A stretch of DNA of 10,505 nt from JBKHJZ01 sp046537875 (GTDB lineage Bacteria; Actinomycetota; Acidimicrobiia; Acidimicrobiales; VFJN01), in contig JBKHJZ010000117.1 of the NCBI GenBank assembly GCA_046537875.1, positions 1-10,505 on the forward strand. The letters are read 5' to 3'. The stretch's first letter is position 1. The number at the start of each line of letters is the position of its first letter. The notes under the pieces are model-generated. The model was not told where the DNA came from. It searched no databases and saw nothing but the letters and a program-made list of their open reading frames with translations. A program made the translations under genes and the position numbers. This document shows, one piece after another, positions 7,070 to 10,505 of this stretch.

Positions 7070-7491
7070 CCGCCTCGCGTGCTGGGAGTGACCGAGGCTC
7101 GGCGACCGTCGAGATGGTGGTCCTCGTGGTCGTGTTCTTCGCGTTCATCGCGGCCGTCGTGTTCGCCGGGCGGGTCACCGTGGGCTCGGCGCACGTCGAG
7201 GCGGCGGCGTGGAGTGCTGCCCGCACGATGAGCATCGCGCGCGACCCGGTGGTTGCCCGGGCCGAGGCCGAGGCCGACGCCCGCCGCACCGCGCGCGTCG
7301 GCTCGGCCATGTGCCGGTCGATGACGTTCGAGCCGGTCGTCCAGCGCTCGACCGACCCCGCGACGGTCGAGGTCGAGGTGGCGTGCGTGGTCGATCTGTC
7401 CGAGGCGCTGCTCGTGAAGGTGCCCGGCTCGTTGACCGTGCGGGCCTCGGCGGTCGAGGTGATCGACCGTCACCGGGAGGGCGAGCCATGA
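7066..7491 (+). CDS. tadE: TadE-like pseudopilin
   Basis: This 141-residue protein has the classic TadE N-terminus: SDRGSATVEMVVLVVVFFAF, with Gly11 and Glu16, so cleavage after Gly11 gives Glu at +5. The hydrophobic helix spans about 17-35 (VVLVVVFFAFIAAVVFAGR). An Ala-rich helix (AHVEAAAWSAARTMS) and an extracytoplasmic domain with two cysteines (AMCRS, VACVV) follow; these could pair. TadE proteins are pseudopilins processed by the TadV peptidase and needed for pilus assembly. The GTG start overlaps the preceding stop as GTGA, with GGAGAGG shortly upstream (7050-7056), and the stop overlaps the next ATG, so three small proteins are translated in lock-step. Confidence 0.88.
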   Translation: MTASRAGSDRGSATVEMVVLVVVFFAFIAAVVFAGRVTVGSAHVEAAAWSAARTMSIARDPVVARAEAEADARRTARVGSAMCRSMTFEPVVQRSTDPATVEVEVACVVDLSEALLVKVPGSLTVRASAVEVIDRHREGEP

Positions 7492-7910
7492 GGTGCGCCG
7501 GACCGGGCCGCCGGCGTGCGGGCGATGGTGGGTTCGTCACCGCGTGGACGGTGGCGCTCGCCGTGTGCTGCTGGGGGCTGGTGGGGCTCGTCATCGACGG
7601 GGGCCGGGCCCTGCGCGAGCGCAGCGATGCGTTCGGCACTGCGGCCGCCGCGGCCCGGGCTGGGGTGCAGGAGATCGACGAGCGCGCGGCCATCGCTGGC
7701 CAGGTGCGGCTCGACGAGGACGCCGCCCGTGCCGCCGCTCTGGGCTATCTCGCAACCCGCGGCTTCGCCGGCACGGTGGCCGTGGACGGGGCCGACGTGA
7801 CCGTCTCGGTCAGCGGGCGGACCGACCTCCGTGTCCTGGTGGTTCCGGACTCGGTGGGCTATGCGGTGTCGGCGTCGGCCAGGGCGGTGCAGGCGGGGGG
7901 TCCGCCATGA
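7488..7910 (+). CDS. TadG/TadE-like membrane protein
   Basis: This is a 140-residue protein with an N-terminal basic segment (GPGRRRAGDGG), one hydrophobic helix (about 18-37, TAWTVALAVCCWGLVGLVID) and a conserved-looking junction, LVIDGGRALRERSDAFGTAA. This matches the N-terminal TadE/G-like motif in which the helix ends in a D-x-G-R segment followed by an Ala-rich helix. The rest (80-140) is a small domain with strands (TVAVDGADVTVSVSG, DLRVLVVPDSVGYAVSA). Full TadG proteins often carry a von Willebrand A domain; none is present, so this is a short TadG-like form. The ATG overlaps the upstream stop as ATGA, and its own stop overlaps the next ATG. A minor pilin or pilus-base role is inferred from context. 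Confidence 0.8.
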   Translation: MRCAGPGRRRAGDGGFVTAWTVALAVCCWGLVGLVIDGGRALRERSDAFGTAAAAARAGVQEIDERAAIAGQVRLDEDAARAAALGYLATRGFAGTVAVDGADVTVSVSGRTDLRVLVVPDSVGYAVSASARAVQAGGPP

Positions 7911-10505
7911 CCGGCCACGCGCCGTCGTGGATGGCACGACTGCTCGGCCGTGCGGCCCGGGTCGTGCGTGCCCTGGTGGCTCTCGGTGCCCTGCTCGTGC
8001 TCGCGGTGGGGGTGCCGCTGGTGCTCCTGGAGTGGGGCACGTGGCCGATCACCGGCGTGCCGACGTGGGAGCAGGTTCGCGACCTGCCGACCGCCGTGGC
8101 GACCGACGACGGCATCTTCGCCGTGGTCACGGTGGCGCTGTGGGGCGCGTGGCTCGCCTTCGTGTCCGCCGTCGTGGTCGAGGTGGTCGCACAGGTGCGG
8201 GGCGACGGCCGGCGAGCGACCCTCGGCATCGGGGGGCCGCTCCAGGGCATGGCCCACTACCTGGTCAGCTCGGTGGTGAGCGTGGCGCCCCTGGCGGTGT
8301 CCACCGCGCTGGCGACCCCGTCCACCCTGGACGCGCACGAGCCCGCCGGCTTCGGGACGACCGCAGCGCTCACGGCGGCACCTGCCCAGCCCGGCGACCC
8401 GGGCGCTCCGCCCGCTGCGGCACCCTCACCGGCGGACGCCGCGGCTGCAACGATCACCGTGGCGCGTGGGGACACCCCCTGGTCCATCGCCCAGACCCAT
8501 CTCGGGGACGGTGCCCGGTGGAGGGAGATCTGGGAGGCGAATCGCGGGCGGCCTCAGCCGGACGGCGCGGTCTGGACGGATGCGGACGCGCCGATCATGC
8601 CGGGCTGGGTGCTCGCGGTGCCGGGCGGCCACTCCCGGGCGGCAGGCGACGCCGTGCCGGAGGAGGCCGCACCGCTGCTCCGGTTGGCGGCGCAGGAGGA
8701 CCCGGCACGCGGCGAGGTCACCGTGGCGCCGGGTGACAACTTCTGGGTCATCGCGGAAGCGCAGCTCGCAGCGGCGTGGGGCCGGCCACCGACGGATGCG
8801 GAGATCGTGCCGTACTGGCAGGAGCTGATCGACCGGAACCACGACCGCCTGGTCCCGCCCGGCGACCCCGATCTCGTCTTCCCCGGCCAGGTGTTCGTGA
8901 CGCCGGCAACGCCCGCCGACCGGGACACGACCAGGCCGGCCGACCCGGCACCCGCGGCGACCGACAGCAAGACCGACGCCCCGGCACCCGAGGTTCCGGC
9001 ACCCGAGGTTCCGGCACCCGACGCTCCGGCACCCGACGCTCCGGCACCCGAGGTTCCGGCATCCGACGCCCCGGCATCCGAGGCGTCCGACGGGCCGGCC
9101 ACGACCGACCCGGCCCCACCGCCCGTGGAGGGTGGCGCGGGCGGTGGGGACCTCGGTGCCGGTGAGCCCGGCGGGGCCGGCGGGGCCGGCGGGACCGCTG
9201 CCGTCGTCGAGCCCGACGATGCACCGATCGGTCACACGACGACGAGCGAGGATGTGCGGTCACGGCGGCAGGCAGCCGAGGCCGACGCGTCGGGTTCGGG
9301 CGGGCCGGATGCGCCGGCGACCGGCGAGAGTCACGACGCCGGCGACGAGCGCTCGGCGCCGGTGGGGCTGATCGGTGGAGGGCTCGCGGTGGCGGGCGCG
9401 TTGGTGCTCCTCGAGCGACGCCGCCGGGCCCAGCAACGCCACCGGCGCCGGCACCGGGCAGTACCCCTTCCGACCGGCGACGCGCGTGACGGCGAGCGGC
9501 GCCTGCGTCGCGGGGCCGATGTCGCCGGGGCCCGGCTGCTGGATGTGATGCTCCGGGCGGCGGCAGCCGGGGCGGGTGCCACCGGGCTGCCCGTGATGCG
9601 GTGGGTGGAGGTCTCCGCCGACGCCGTGGTCCTCGTCCTGGTCGAGCCATCACCCGCACCGCCCGGGTTCGTGGCCCTCGACGCCACCCGCTGGATGTCG
9701 AGCGCCGGCCCCGAGGAGCTGGCGGCCGTGGCCGGCCACGCGGCGGCGCCGGCACCGGCCCTGGTCCCGGTCGGGACCACCGAGGATGGCGCGGACGTGC
9801 TCATGGAGCTCGAGTCGAGCGGAGCGGTGACGGTGCACGGGCCCGAGGACGACGTCCACGGCCTGCTGCGGGCCATCACCGTGGCGGCGGCGACCGCCCT
9901 GTGGAGCGATCAGCCGCGCATCGTGCCGGTGGGCCTCGACGAGCAGCTCGACCGGCTCCCGGGGGTCGCCTCGGCAGCGTCGCTCGGCGAGGCTCTCGCC
10001 CTGGCCGAGGCTCATGCCGAGCGGGCGGAGGCGGCCCTGCGCTCGCTCCGGTGTCCGACGCTCGGCCAGGCCCGTGCGGTCGGCGCCACGCCGGAGGCCT
10101 GGGACCCGTTGATCGTCGTCGCCGCCGTGCCCCCGCGCGACGGCGAGGAGCAGCGCCGCGTCGGCGCACTGGCCGGCCGGCGCAACGGCGCCGTCGGCCT
10201 CGTGACCCGGCCCGGCATCGAAGGGGGGCAGACCGGCAGGGCGCTGGCGATCGACGAGCGGGGGTGGCTGCGGATCGAGGGGGTCGACCACGTCGTGCGC
10301 CCCCGTCACCTGAGCAGCGACGAGGTCCGGGGCCTCGTGGATCTGCTCGAGGGCGCCACCCGGCGCATCGACGTCCACCGCGACGAGGCCGTCGTCGAGC
10401 TGGCGCCACGCCGCCCGGCGCCTGCGGACCGCGCGCCGCCACAGCCCGAGGGCTCCCCGGGCTCCTCGGACGGCGGCCTCGGGCAGCCCGGGGAGAGCCT
10501 CGAGC
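7907..10505 (+). CDS. Large multi-pass membrane protein with two LysM domains, 3' end outside window
   Basis: At least 866 residues are encoded and the frame is open to the window edge. Hydrophobic segments lie at about 19-42, 70-96 and 117-137. A Pro/Ala linker leads to LysM 1 (about 182-240, TITVARGDTPWSIAQTHLG to PGWVLAVPG) and LysM 2 (about 270-332, VTVAPGDNFWVIAEAQL to FPGQVFVTP). A long Pro/Ala/Gly-rich spacer with PAPEV repeats (359-393) follows, then a fourth hydrophobic segment (486-503) and RRRRAQQRHRRRHR. The remaining part is soluble, about 520 onward, with GLLRAITVAAATALWSD and IVPVGLDEQLDRLPG. An odd number of helices before the LysM region would place LysM outside and the C-terminal region in the cytoplasm. 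The plan resembles actinobacterial LysM membrane proteins that end in a BTAD (SARP-type) domain and often neighbour tad genes; no such domain is visible before the edge. ATG 7907 overlaps the previous stop as ATGA. Confidence 0.85.
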   Translation, partial: MTGHAPSWMARLLGRAARVVRALVALGALLVLAVGVPLVLLEWGTWPITGVPTWEQVRDLPTAVATDDGIFAVVTVALWGAWLAFVSAVVVEVVAQVRGDGRRATLGIGGPLQGMAHYLVSSVVSVAPLAVSTALATPSTLDAHEPAGFGTTAALTAAPAQPGDPGAPPAAAPSPADAAAATITVARGDTPWSIAQTHLGDGARWREIWEANRGRPQPDGAVWTDADAPIMPGWVLAVPGGHSRAAGDAVPEEAAPLLRLAAQEDPARGEVTVAPGDNFWVIAEAQLAAAWGRPPTDAEIVPYWQELIDRNHDRLVPPGDPDLVFPGQVFVTPATPADRDTTRPADPAPAATDSKTDAPAPEVPAPEVPAPDAPAPDAPAPEVPASDAPASEASDGPATTDPAPPPVEGGAGGGDLGAGEPGGAGGAGGTAAVVEPDDAPIGHTTTSEDVRSRRQAAEADASGSGGPDAPATGESHDAGDERSAPVGLIGGGLAVAGALVLLERRRRAQQRHRRRHRAVPLPTGDARDGERRLRRGADVAGARLLDVMLRAAAAGAGATGLPVMRWVEVSADAVVLVLVEPSPAPPGFVALDATRWMSSAGPEELAAVAGHAAAPAPALVPVGTTEDGADVLMELESSGAVTVHGPEDDVHGLLRAITVAAATALWSDQPRIVPVGLDEQLDRLPGVASAASLGEALALAEAHAERAEAALRSLRCPTLGQARAVGATPEAWDPLIVVAAVPPRDGEEQRRVGALAGRRNGAVGLVTRPGIEGGQTGRALAIDERGWLRIEGVDHVVRPRHLSSDEVRGLVDLLEGATRRIDVHRDEAVVELAPRRPAPADRAPPQPEGSPGSSDGGLGQPGESLE
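8981..9085 (+). repeat. Seven 15-bp tandem repeats encoding PAPEV-type pentapeptides
   Basis: Seven consecutive in-frame 15-base units encode PAPEV, PAPEV, PAPDA, PAPDA, PAPEV, PASDA, PASEA. The consensus unit begins CCGGCACCCGA. They lie in the spacer between the LysM region and the fourth membrane segment. Pro/Ala-rich acidic repeats of this sort act as extended, stiff spacers in wall-crossing proteins. Being near-identical in DNA, the copy number could vary between strains by slippage without shifting the frame. Confidence 0.9.

Noticed and set aside
8981..9085. CRISPR-like array
   Set aside because: The units are contiguous, in frame and only 15 bases long, with no spacers; they are coding tandem repeats.
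8426..9235. Minus-strand frame with repeated CRNLGCRSVG-like units
   Set aside because: The repeats are the antisense reading of the 15-base PAPEV repeats of the LysM gene.

Overview
The window is about 10.5 kb of very GC-rich DNA with strong third-position GC bias, many GTG starts and no intergenic gaps worth the name. Every supportable gene lies on the + strand. It is most likely chromosomal DNA of an actinomycetote. Nothing present (no rRNA, no housekeeping marker) fixes the class, although the style would suit Acidimicrobiia or a relative. This placement is inference.

The window holds one Tad/Flp pilus (type IVc pilus) gene cluster that looks like a single operon. In order: a short unassigned stretch (1-194); a lipoprotein (195-887); a secreted, cysteine-rich, PKD-like protein (884-1864); a CpaB/RcpC-type SAF protein (1861-2571); a CpaE/TadZ-like P-loop protein whose P-loop lysine is missing (2575-3405); the TadA/CpaF assembly ATPase (3402-4745); the platform proteins TadB (4742-5572) and TadC (5569-6465); a 62-residue Flp-type prepilin (6491-6679); three small TadE/TadG-like pseudopilins (6695-7069, 7066-7491, 7488-7910); and a large multi-pass LysM protein that runs off the right edge (7907-10505 and beyond). 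The last gene resembles the actinobacterial family of membrane LysM proteins that often end in a BTAD transcriptional-activator domain, but that C-terminus is not in the window.

The genes should act together as follows. TadA hydrolyses ATP and drives TadB/TadC, which extract pilin from the membrane. The Flp-like pilin forms the fibre, and the TadE/G-like proteins are minor pilins or adaptors. The CpaE-like protein probably localises the machine. The lipoprotein, the SAF protein and the PKD-like secreted protein lie outside the membrane and could guide the fibre through the wall, since a monoderm needs no secretin. The LysM protein could bind peptidoglycan outside and pass information to its cytoplasmic C-terminal part. 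Eight of the eleven gene junctions are 4-base ATGA/GTGA overlaps, which points to tight translational coupling. The pilin is set apart by a short gap and a good ribosome binding site. No prepilin peptidase (TadV/CpaA) is present here.

The system as a whole is a known type. The points worth a second look are the lysine-less P-loop protein, the pseudopilin without Glu+5, the minimal pilin with a long leader, the LysM membrane protein, and the two leading exported proteins of unknown role.
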